From the NCBI GenBank assembly GCA_943704495.1, contig CALSCR010003805.1, forward strand, positions 1 through 24,302: DNA of 24,302 nucleotides, read 5' to 3'. Under the pieces are notes generated by a model that worked only from the letters and a program-made list of their open reading frames with translations, searched no databases and was not told the origin of the DNA. Positions 1 through 10,048 of this stretch are shown here, in pieces. Both the position numbers and the translations under genes were made by a program. The stretch comes from Pigoraptor chileana. Lineage: Eukaryota > Opisthokonta > Filasterea. The first letter of the stretch is position 1, and every line of letters begins with the position of its first letter.

Positions 1-182
1 GGGGGGGGATGTTTTACTGCTATTGATGTTGTTGTTATTTTGACAACTATGCTCTTGAACAGTTTTATCAACCTGTGTTGTAAGTAGATTTTCCATTTGG
101 TAGTATGAACGGCAAATGCCCTCAAGAAATAGTGTGGCTTTGTGTGATGCCCATCTGATTTTTGTGTTTGCCACTTGTGCAG
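1..182 (+). other. Intron or unassigned 5' part of the BRE1-like gene
   Basis: This stretch ends in a clear acceptor (cacttgtgcag at 172-182) for the first exon seen, which begins with one base completing a split codon. No coding segment matching the upstream Bre1 coiled coil could be recognised here, so it is most simply an intron. The window opens with a run of eight G. Confidence 0.5.
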
Positions 183-2699
183 GCGAGCGCAAGAGGGCGA
201 GAAGGAGGCGAAAATACTCCTTGGTGTTTACAAGGGAAGCGCAAAGGCTAAAGATATTCCAGAGGCATGTGTGTGTGTGTGTGTGTGTGCGTGTGTGTGG
301 TTGTATGTGTATGTTAGCCGACCTTATTCGTGCACCTTCTCATTTTATAGTTATGACCGCATCATCCGACATTCCACTGCCGTTGTGTGTTACTCGAATG
401 CAGTCATCAAACACATCCTTCTCAACGGCTTCTCATTATGGTCTTTTCAACGTTTGCTTACATGTGCATGTGTATGTGTGTGTGTGTGTGTTTGCGGTGG
501 CGCACATGGGGCAAAATGCAGGTCGTGCTTAACGAGCGTCGTCTTCAGGCTGAAAACGCCGAACTGACCGCCCAGCTCGCCAAATTCCACGCGAGTTTCC
601 CCGGCGGCGAACCACAGCAGGTCTTTGATGCGATGTCCGACACAATTGCGCAGCTCCGCAAGCACATTGACTCGAAAAAGCAGGTGTGGATTGGCTTAGT
701 GCTTGTTGCACTCGTGGCGCGCGCGTGTGTGTGTGTGTGTGTTCCTGTTCACATCCTGTTTTGCGATCTTGCGCTGCCGTCTCCTCTTTTGTTGCATTTA
801 TGGATGGCTCCTATGGCAACTTTGGTGACATTTCACCCTGCATGTTGTTGTTGTTGTTGTGTGTGTGTGTGTTTGTGGTCCACTCGCAACGCAGGAGGAG
901 GACGCACTGATGCAGGAAATGGACGTCATTGGGAAGGCATTCCAAGAAATTGAGGCTCAAAACACGCGATTGACGACAGCATTGAAGGAGAAGGAGGAAG
1001 CCAACTTCAACCTCATCACGGAGGTGTGTGTAGTTTGGGTGTGCGTGTGTGCATTTTGAGTGTGCGTGTGTGCTGTGATTTCCTCATCTCTCTGATTCCC
1101 TCACACCACGTGCCTGGTCGACAACCCTGCAGCGCATTCGCTCTTCGACCATCAACGCAATGCTCCGCGAGGAAAAAGAGCTCATTGAATTGAAAATTGG
1201 AGCGCTCAAAGCAGAGAACGACGCTCTCGTCGACGCTATGAAGAAGCTCGAGGAGAGAGAGGCGAAGCTTAAGGAATATGTGGTGCGTGGGCGTACCACT
1301 GTTTTCCTGAGACTGCATGCAGAAAGTACGATGGATGCCGGTGTGAATATTAGCCCCTCTCACACGGGGTATTTGTGTGTGGTGTCGTCGTCGTCGTTGT
1401 TGTTGTTGTTGTTGTTGTGTGTGTGCGTGTGCGTGTGTTTGTGTGTGTGCGTCATGGCCCAACAGGCTGCGTATGAGAAGGACTATGGTGTGAAGGATGC
1501 CATCGCATCAACGCTCCGACGGGAACTTGCCGATGCAATTTCAGAGCTCAACCTCCACAAGGGAACGAATGACACGCACATAAAGGAGATTGCAGAGGTG
1601 CGTGCTTCTTGCAGGCTCCGTGTGATAATGTTGCAAGCTGAAGCGGGTCGCCAATTCTGGCGTTGTATCTGTCTGTCCGTTTGTGTGCAGATGGTTTGTG
1701 CCGATATCTGTTGTAATTTTGCTGACACGGTGCAACATCCCCTCATTCTTTACAAAACACTGCACTGCTTTATTTGTTTCCTATGTTTCGTTTTTCAAAC
1801 GCAGATAAAGACGCAACTGGACAGTCGCACGGAGCAGGTGCAGACGGAGACGCACGCGCGAAAGAGGCTTGCGGTGGGTGTGCGGTGGAGGGAAATGTGC
1901 ATAATTGATTGGACCGTCAGCGCAGCCTTACGATAGAGCAAAATATTCGTTTTTTTGTTTTCATTTTGTATATTGTTTTTTCGTGTTTTTTGTTGTTTGT
2001 ATTGCACTGCTGTTTCATATGAGTCGTGTTTTTATATTGCCTGTGCTTTACTGCCCGCAATGTTTTTGTTACTGTGTGTGTGGACCCATGTGCAAGAAGA
2101 CACTAACATGAATCTACGGCAATATGATGTGTGGGTGTGTGTGCGTGTGCGTGTGCGTGTGCGTGTGTGTGTGCGTGTGCGTGTGCGTGTGCGTGTGCGT
2201 GTGCGTGTGCGTGTGCGAATATCGTGTTGTTTGGTGTCGTTTTTGTGCCCACGCGCATGCAGGAGGAGCTGATCACCCTGAAGAAGCGACTGGAGAAGCG
2301 GACGGGTGCGGTGGCGACGGGCGACGGAAAGACGGGGGACGGCGCACTTCAAAAGTCGGAGGAGATGCTCAACTACTACAGGGTGCGTGCTATGTCACTT
2401 GATTATGTGTTTGCTATGTGTTTGTTTTGTGTTTGTCATTGCGCGTTGCGTAGGCTGAGTAATTCAAACTACTGTTCCTTTCTGTGTCACACAAACACAC
2501 ACAAACACGCACACGCACATAACAGCAATTGATGATGTGCAAGGCGTGCAAGAATGCGCGTATAGACACCGTCATTACCCGCTGTTTCCACACGTTTTGC
2601 GAGTCGTGTGTCACTTCGCGCATCGAAACTCGGCAGCGGAAGTGTCCCAACTGTGGCGAAAGCTTTGGGAAGGGCGACTACCACTGCCTGTACCTGTAG
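183..2699 (+). CDS. BRE1: BRE1/RNF20-like E3 ubiquitin ligase, C-terminal part (5' end outside window)
   Basis: The family ubiquitinates histone H2B with a Rad6-type E2 in the nucleus. Eight exons on the plus strand join in frame: 183-264, 522-683, 895-1023, 1133-1282, 1466-1597, 1805-1873, 2263-2382, 2526-2699 (stop TAG at 2697-2699), giving about 338 residues. The first exon (AKILLGVYKG) matches the RNF20 segment KLLLDMYRSAPK. The coiled coil follows with recognisable blocks (EMDVIGKAFQ, EKEEANFNLI, LREEKELIEL). The last exon is a C3HC4 RING: CKAC, then CFH, CESC and CPNC, ending in GDYHCLYL as in Bre1 proteins. All internal junctions are phase 0. The first intron needs a GC donor (GAG|GCATGT), because a GT donor a few bases on would shift the frame into a stop. 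The N-terminal part must lie left of the window. Identity is seen directly from the RING and the coil blocks; the H2B role is family knowledge. Confidence 0.93.
269..1451 (+). repeat. GT-rich microsatellites in introns 1-4 of the BRE1-like gene
   Basis: GT tracts lie at 269-299, 473-491, 725-741 and 859-872. The stretch 1383-1451 is a composite of GTC units, then TTG units, then GT/GTGTGC. They sit close to the splice sites: the tract at 269 begins four bases after the donor, and those at 473, 859 and 1383 lie upstream of an acceptor. Many open frames translating to CVCVCV or THTHTH in this interval come from these tracts and are not genes. Confidence 0.9.
2135..2216 (+). repeat. (GTGTGC)n tract in intron 6 of the BRE1-like gene
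   Basis: An 80-base run of GTGTGC units with a few plain GT units interspersed. It ends about 45 bases before the acceptor of the exon that starts at 2263. Confidence 0.92.
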
Positions 2700-3072
2700 A
2701 CCATGGGCTGATTCTTGTTGTTGCAGTGCCCGTGCATGCGTGCGTGCGTGCGTGCGTGCGTTCGCGTGTGGCATTTAGGAGGAAGACAAATCCAACTGAG
2801 TGGACAGGGGAGAGGACAGTGCGCATAATATGCGCGCGTCGTTTCCGATTTAAATGAACGTTTTTTTTTTGTGTATTATTAATGTGACTCTCGCTTTCCG
2901 TCACGGTGTTATGCTCCACTTCCCCACTTGAGCGGCAGCGCACACTCTCTCGTCCTTCAACACGTTACAAAAGATATATACACGGCACGTGCCCACACAC
3001 ACACATACACACACACATTCTCTCTCTCTCTCTCTCTTTTCTGTGCCTTTGCAACACCCAACCAAAACAACC
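2700..3072. other. Tail-to-tail intergenic region between the BRE1-like and RdgB-like genes
   Basis: It holds a TGCG tetranucleotide run (2736-2761), a run of T at 2861-2869, and CA and CT tracts at 2995-3038. Neither strand shows a canonical AATAAA poly(A) signal, so the 3' ends of the two transcripts cannot be placed from sequence alone. No coding segment was recognised. Confidence 0.7.
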
Positions 3073-3480
3073 TCATGACCGCGTAAACGTCCGCTTGATC
3101 ACTCCCGTGGGCGACGACGCCGACGCCCCGAGGTCCGCGCTGTCAACGGACACCTGTGTCTGCAGCGGGTGGCGCCCGACACGCGCTGTCTTGAGCGTGT
3201 TACGCCGGATGAATCCCGATCCCGATCCCGACGCACTGGACGCCCCACCAGCCGCGGAGGAGTCGGCGACAGATGCAGATATTTCGGCGGGGGGGATGTG
3301 CGCGAGCGACGAAAGGTGCTCAGAGTATCCATCAAGCAGGACGACGCAGTTGGCCTTCCCTGTCTTGCCAACGGCGAATATGCGGTCCTCGGGGATGCCG
3401 AGAGAGTGGTACACGGCAACGTCCTTGCCGCTGCCGTAGCCAGCATACAACGACAGACGGCCCTCGGCAACCTGTGCGTG

Positions 3481-3528
<48 letters not shown>

Positions 3529-5541
3529 GTGTGTAAGTGTGTAAGTGTGTAAGTGTGTATGCTTGCAAGTTAATTGTTGGCTGATGACACGAGAAGGACA
3601 AGACGGAGATGACGTAACTGCAATGCATGTTGGGTGACCTGCACATGCACAGACACGGAAAAGGACGAGGACCGTCCCCTTTGCACACACACAAAAAACA
3701 AACAAATACACACAACAAACAAGCAAGCAAGCAAACAAACAAACAAACAAACAAACAAACAAACAAACAAACAAACAAACAAACGACAACCAATCAAAAT
3801 GGCCAAGAGAGCGGACACCCACAAGCTGCTTGAGCTGCCGCGCCTTTGCCTTTGCGGGCTCGTGCGAAATGGCATCGGCAAGCATGACGACACCCTGCGG
3901 AAAATTGTGCTTTGCCATCCACGACATGACCGCGTGCTGCTGTATGTCTGGCCGCGATGAGACGTACACAATGAGATATCCCTTATCCGACCACATGCGC
4001 ACCACATCCACGGCGCCCGCCTGCACCTTCGGGTCGGCGCCGGAGAGCGAGGTGCTTGCCGCAAAGCTCCCGTCAATGCTAAACACAATCGCTTCTGTCC
4101 CCGGATGCACAACAAACACGTGACACGACCCAATCGTGTGGTCGCCGCGCACAACCATCGTCACAGGATACTGCCCCAACCCGAGCTTGAGCGAGTCGGG
4201 AACGGTCACTGCGGCGGTTGCATTGCTATCTGTCTGCACGGTGCCCACTTTGACCCACTCGCCGCTCGGTGGGCTCGTCATGACAAAAAAGTCGATATCC
4301 TCGCCGGTGAGCCCCGCAAGATCAAACGGTCCGTACATAAACTTGCACGTGACCGTCACGGGCATGCCCACGCACACGACGACGTCCCGGCCGCGGTGGT
4401 TGGGATACCGCCCCTTGATCTTCAGTCTCGTGCGCGTCCGGCGCCACTTGTCCCGGGGCTCCGACACCACAAACGGATGGGGATCAGCGCCCGTTGCAGA
4501 CGAGAGAAACGCCGTCGACGAGGACCCCGGGGCGAGAGCGGGCGAGTCCCAGTGCGGCGACACAGACCGCATCATCTGCCGAAGCACAAACCCGGCAAAG
4601 TCCTTCGATTCAAAGTAGCTGCCGTGGATAATGTGCACGAGCGCCGTCTCTGGAAGCGTCGACAGCCCAACGGGCCCGTTGATCTCGTGATCAACCCGGT
4701 GTGTGCCCCACCACCCACGCACACCGCCGCCGCCGCCACCCGACGCGAACGAGTCGTCGAAAAACGACTGGGAAGACACGGAAGATCCCGTGTTTGGCGT
4801 CACGGGGTACTCTGCCTCCACAAGTGTGCGCACAAATGCTTGCAGGTCTTTTGCGTGCTCAGCAGGATCAGACGAAGAGAGAATGTCGCGCAGTTTGTTG
4901 TCCTTTCCGTAGAGAACTTTGTTGGCGGAGGAGCTGTCCGCCATTGTCGCATGGCTGTGGTGTATGAGTGTGTGTGTGTGTGTGTGTGCGTGCGGCAGTT
5001 TGTCAGTGTTATTGTTTCAATTGGGTGTGTGGTTACGTGAGACGACCAAACAATTAAGCGGTCATTTCGACAAAAAAGCGATCCAAACACGCACCTCATT
5101 GGTATCGGCGCAAATGTTTCTCGGGTGCGACCGACATAGACGCTCACGCCCCTTCCGTCGTTTGAAGCGAGTGAAAGTGCGCCGGTTGTTCGATACAACT
5201 CACAGAGGCGGTCCGATAGTCCGAGGACAACAATGCCTTTGCCGCTCTTGCACAGGGCGTCGTCAAGGCCGATGATTGTGCATGCAGCGGGCGATGACCA
5301 TCCTGCAAGCAGAGTGCAAGAGAGAGTGTGAGAGAGCGCAAGAGAGTGCAAGAGGGGGGGGGGGGACATGGGCGTGGCGGTGGGAATGAATTGAAGTCAT
5401 TCCTATCAGCTATTATTGCGCGGCGCAGCAAAGAGTCTCTTTAAACAAACAACAACCCAAAAACAACACAAGAAAAAAATGAGATGGAAAAAACATCAAC
5501 CATTTTTCACACACAACGTCACAAGCAATTGTCGGTTTATA

Positions 5542-5580
<39 letters not shown>

Positions 5581-8500
5581 CCCGACGCCAGCTTGACAGC
5601 GACGAGGCCTGTCGGTGCCTTTCCTGCCGCCGTCGCAAACACGCCGACCAGCCTCGCCTTCCCGACAAGCTCGTAGCCCTCGTTACAAGACGTCACCTTC
5701 AACTCGTCAGCACTCTCTGGAACAGATCCACCGGCAAATTCCCTCAGCGTGTGCGCTAGCTTGTCGTGTTCAGAGGCAGACGACGCCGACGCCTTTGCAT
5801 CCATGCGGTCCATTGACGTGGTGCGTGACCGCAATCGCGACGCGCCCTCAGACGCAGGATCGCTCTCGTCAATTTGCCCTTTATACCGATCAATAGATTC
5901 CGCAACAGTCGGAATGGGGCCCAGTCCCAGCGGATACTCCTGGTATCTGTTTTGTGTGTGTGTGTGAGTATATATATGTGTGTGTGTGTGTGTGTTTGTT
6001 TGAGTGGGCGATGCAGGCAAGAAAGGAATGTTGGAAAGTGCGATTGCAAGTATATGATTCATGTCAGTGTCAAAGGCACTATGCGCCATGGCCTCCACAA
6101 CAAGGGAGTGTGTAGAGTGAGCACACATAAAAAGTGATGGGAGATAGGATTGTGGCTGTCTAGATGGAGTGCGGCAGAGGCATAACTTGAAATTAAACAT
6201 CACGTGACAAAGTATCAAGCAAGGCGGTCTATTCCAATCCATCGCCCACCACTCCACTTAGTCACACACTCACACACACACACATCAAAGCACAACGAAG
6301 CAAGATAGGGCTCCTTAATAGACATGAAGCAAAGACCACCACCACTACCCACCTCGGCACAACCGTTGGAGGAATGCGCTCAAAACGCACATCCAGCAGC
6401 GGCTCCAGGCGATATGCCATCGGATCCGACGCAACAAACACGTTATACACCTGCTTGCACTTTGGCGGGTGCGCATGTGCGTCGCGCGCGGCGCCAGAGT
6501 CGAACCGACGCCGCGCCGCGAGCATAAGCCCAATCGGAGACCCCACCGCGAAAAAGTCGTCAACCTCAAACTCTAGCCTGGACGGGCGCTGTGTGAGCGC
6601 GTCGAATATCATCATAGCGCCCACGCAGTCGCCAATTAGCGTCACTTTTGGGACACAAGATGCATCGTCGTTGTTGTTGTTGCTGCTGCTGGCATTAGTG
6701 CTGGCATTGGCGCTAGTGTTGCCGCTATTGCCACGCGCGGGGCTGACCTGCGCGGTTGCACCCGGTGGCGTCATCGGTGGTGTGGCCGAGTGCTGCTGCG
6801 GCAAGTGAGGCGACTTTTCCTTGTCATTCGGCGACGTCGACGATGACGTCAGCCCAAACACAAATGACGGCGGACGCAGTTTGAACGCGGACAGTCCGGA
6901 CATCCGCCTGTTCTCCTTTTCCTTCTCCTTGAGTGTCGGCGTCTCCTTCTTCCCTTTTGCCGCCACGGGTGTCAAATCCGACTTGTCAACAAAGCTACGA
7001 TACGCTGCGTTTAGTCGATCGACCACCTCGTCGAGTCGCCGCCTGTATTCGGAGGACGCAAACGCAAACATTGCCAGCGTCGACGCGTGCACCGTGTCCT
7101 GCGTGTATCGGTCCGGATCAATTGCGCGGAGCGTGCGCAGTGCATCACGGGAAACGTCGCCGCAATGGATGGACCTCACGTTCAAAACACTCGCAAGCTG
7201 CTGAAAGTGTGTGCCAGCAAGATCACAAAGCGTGCGCAAAAACGTCTCCGGGTCAAACAAAGCGTCCGAGTCGCCCTCGAGGATGTTGTTACCGCGCACG
7301 ACAAGGGCGAGAAGTGGGGTTTCAGGCTCGGCGTCACTGGCGCCGGGGAGGATAGACGGGCGTATCTGTGCAACGCCGTCGCCCGTGTGCTCAATCTGCA
7401 CCGTTCGCTGGAGCATTGGCAGTGATTCCAGGGACATGTCCTGCGCAACACTGCCGCGCCCAAAAGCATGCGATTTCCCCGCCGACGTGTGCTTGAGATT
7501 TGAGCTTGCTGATTTGCGCAGGGAAGAGAAGCCGGGTATGCTGTCTGCGAGGCTCACGGCAACAAACACAGAAGTGCGTGTGACATGACATGGATGGAAT
7601 GGAGGATGAACAAGAGATGGACCGTGAACAAGTGAAAAAAATGTCGCACATGTCGCCATGTCACACTCAAGGAGGGTGACTCGCCACACACACATCTGCG
7701 ACAGACACCCACACATCTTCGACAGAGACGCACATGTTGAACGCACACAATTGCACGATGCCAACACAAATCAGAGCGAGGTCAGAGAAAAACAAACCAA
7801 AACACAAATACAATTGACACACACAACAAAACAAAAACGCACAAATATAACACAATACCTTCAGCGTCGAAAAATTCGTCCGCGGACGAGTCGCTGAGGT
7901 CATCGTCGTCGTCGGTGTTCATTGACAGACGCGTGTTACTGCGGTGGTATGCCGACGTGTCAATCAAGTCTGCGTCGGAATGGCGTTGCAGAATGTCCAG
8001 ACTCTTCTTTGTGGCGAGAGGAAGCTTCTTGAACGATCCCGAAGGCGTAAGTGGCGGCGGCGTAAAGTTGTGTGTTGCTGTTGTGTCTACGGCAGCAGCA
8101 TTCCCACCCGCATGCCCAGACGACGACGATGACGGCGATGCAGCGGAAGAGGGACATGCCTCAATCGCGGGGACGCGGGTTCTCGCAGAGGATCCGCTGG
8201 CATCGTCCGCCTCTTCTGCGCTCTCGTCGTCCCCTTCCTCAGCCTCGGCGTGCTGCATGACCGCGGCGAGCGCTTCCTGCGTCTCGCGCTCCATGCGGCG
8301 AATGTCATCAATAGTCATGCCATACCACTCGTCCTGCCAGCACCACACCTGCCTGTGCGCCTTCACCATGACCCCGCGAAGCCCAACCTGGTGTATGAAC
8401 CTCTCGATCTTCGACTGCAGGCCCCAGTATCGAAACTCCACCTTGCACAGCTTGTACGCACACATTATGGGATTCGAAGTCCGCACCCACTCTTCATCAA

Positions 8501-9014
8501 GCGGCCCACGCCCTGTCTTCTGAGACTTATACAGCGTTGGATCCTCCTCCGCTTTGTAGTCCTTATCGCTCACCTTGTCGATCACAAGGTCGATTCGGTC
8601 GACGCCCCGCTCCTTGAGCTCCGAGCCCTTGAGACCAAACACGTTCTCTTGCGTGCCGCGGTCGGGAAAGTATCGCGTTTCAATGTCGATGAAGAACTTC
8701 TCAATGAATGGGCACGTGTACTTTGTACGCGTGTACGGATACGCATTCCAGGCTTCCTCCTCCACCATGAGCGCCGTCTTGGGCATCACCGCCTTGAGCC
8801 ACTGCGGGAGATGCGAACCCACGTGGAAAATCTTCTTGGTGTACTGGCCGCTGCCCCCGGGCCCGTTCGTATACGGCTCGTTGACAAGGATCTCAACGCC
8901 ACTTCCCCGCCCATGACTTTCTTCCTTGCTCTTCTTTGCAATCATGTACAGCTGGGCGATGCGGTATTCCTCCACCGTCAGTGGCAGGCAGATGCGGTAC
9001 TCTTTGACAAGCAT
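3073..9014 (-). CDS. PITPNM: RdgB/Nir-type phosphatidylinositol transfer protein (PITP-FFAT-DDHD-LNS2)
   Basis: The family moves phosphatidylinositol and phosphatidic acid between membranes at ER contact sites. Six exons on the minus strand: 9014-7859, 7544-6353, 5946-5579, 5302-5095, 4954-3823, 3471-3073; 4455 nt, 1484 residues, in frame throughout. The start MLVKEYRIC is the usual PITP start; an open frame extends further upstream but adds nothing family-like. The PITP domain is about residues 1-260 (FRYWGLQSKIERFIHQ and WCWQDEWYGM are typical). An acidic Ser-rich linker leads to the FFAT motif EFFDAED (380-386), completed across intron 1. The DDHD domain begins around 430, with GDCVG near 690 and SDPMAYRLEPLL near 760. 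About 265 residues then separate PRYQEYPLG from WWGTHRVDHE (near 1060). LNS2 at about 1260-1440 carries FSIDGSFAAS, the Nir form of the DxDGT-like motif. The tail is Ser-rich. Nir2/Nir3 of animals share this order; this copy is somewhat longer. Confidence 0.95.
3482..3784 (-). repeat. Microsatellites in RdgB intron 5: GT tract, GTAAGTGT repeats and (AAAC)n
   Basis: On the plus strand there is a 45-base GT run (3482-3526), then about four GTGTAAGT units (to 3560), and separately GCAA then ACAA tetranucleotides (3719-3784). The intron is 3822-3472 on the minus strand, so the transcript carries (TTTG)n near the donor side and (CA)n directly upstream of the acceptor. Confidence 0.9.
4968..4993 (-). 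repeat. CA tract (transcript sense) at the acceptor of RdgB intron 4
   Basis: A plus-strand GT run that reads as CA on the transcript, ending 13 bases before the acceptor at 4956-4955. It takes the place normally held by a polypyrimidine tract. Confidence 0.85.
5545..5577 (-). repeat. GT tract directly at the donor of RdgB intron 3
   Basis: The plus strand reads (CA)16. On the minus strand the donor GT at 5578-5577 is itself the first unit of the repeat, so the microsatellite begins at the splice site. Confidence 0.9.
5953..5995 (-). repeat. CA/TA microsatellite at the acceptor of RdgB intron 2
   Basis: The plus strand shows GT, then a short TATATA, then GT again. The acceptor CAG is at 5949-5947, only a few bases away on the transcript. 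Confidence 0.88.
6052..6100 (-). repeat. Dispersed repeat R1, copy 1 (RdgB intron 2)
   Basis: Read on the minus strand, this segment starts TTGTGGAGGCCATGG and continues through TGACACTGACATGAATC. It aligns with 14634-14680 (plus) and 20332-20376 (minus) with one small insertion. It sits inside the intron between exons 7544-6353 and 5946-5579, in the same orientation as the gene. Confidence 0.75.
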
Positions 9015-9719
9015 GGTTGTACACGTACACGCCCTTGCCGCGCAGTGAACCCCCGTGTGGGATGGATGCCGTGTATGCCTACACTCAATTATGAGCCCGC
9101 ATCCAGGCGAAAATGGACGCTGGCGCGCACACGCAACACACAAGCACCGATGCGTACAGAATAATTGACGCTTGTCGTTCCACTGAACGATTTGTCGGCA
9201 GAGATGCGACTATGGGGTGCTTTTTTTTGAAACAATCCCCCGAAGAACCAGTGTGCCCAGCAAATCAGACACAGCGAAACATGGTCAGCGCAATTGCACA
9301 CTGCCGATTTCACCACCGACCAAAGAAGGAAAGACGGATGGGCCAAATATGAGCCGACCGTAAATAGTAAACAAACAGTCGACAACGCATCACACACACA
9401 ATGTCCTTTTTGGCTGTTGATTTGACACTCGTGCACGCTGCGGTAATGCAAACACACACAGAAAAACACACGCACTCTCTGGGCATTCATTTCACACAAA
9501 CACACACGCACACAAACAGGTCTGTATTGCACGCGCGGGTGAGGATTTGCTGTCGGCATAATAGTCCCTGCGTGGCACATCAGTACGGCTGTTGTGACCA
9601 CAGTTTTGGGCTGACCAATCGGGTGTATGGGTCTTTTTTGTGCGAGAGGTCGTTTGGCAGCCACTGTGGAATGTGCGAGGTCTCGGATAAAATTTGTTGG
9701 AGTCGAGCACATGGTCCAC

Positions 9720-9786
9720 TCACACACACACACGCACATACACACACACACATACGCACACACACACACACACACACACATACGCA

Positions 9787-9821
<35 letters not shown>
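9720..9821. repeat. CA microsatellite, about 100 bases
   Basis: Interrupted CA run with occasional CG and TA units, the longest dinucleotide tract in the window and the main one not inside an intron. Confidence 0.95.
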
Positions 9822-9822
<1 letters not shown>

Positions 9823-10023
9823 CACAGCAGAAGCGCGACTTGCACCATATTTCAAGTGTTATGATGACATTACTTCTAACATCAAAGATTTTACAAGCGG
9901 CTTTTTCTTTGTAAACAGGTGAGAAACATGCTATGAATGTAACTTGTCTGTCCCGTGAAACTTTCTGTCCCGTCCGAGAACAATAGTATGACGAACGACG
10001 CACATTCTTTACCCAAGCGCAGT

Positions 10024-10048
10024 CTTGTACGCTAATTTTCCGTACAAG
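10024..10048. repeat. Short perfect hairpin, 8-base arms
   Basis: CTTGTACG at 10024-10031 and CGTACAAG at 10041-10048 are exact reverse complements around a 9-base loop. It could be chance, a binding site or an RNA stem. No run of T follows that would suggest a polymerase III stop. Confidence 0.5.

Noticed and set aside
3073-4944. A single uninterrupted LNS2 exon of 623 residues
   Set aside because: The open frame reads through an intron (3822-3472) as VCLFVCLF and THTHTH; removing it restores the Nir family alignment (RQLKQL then VAEGRLSLYAGYGS).
5095-5302. STAS domain in the RdgB insert
   Set aside because: Only a short stretch (KGIVVLGLSDRLCELY) recalls the end of a STAS fold. This is too weak to annotate without a profile search.
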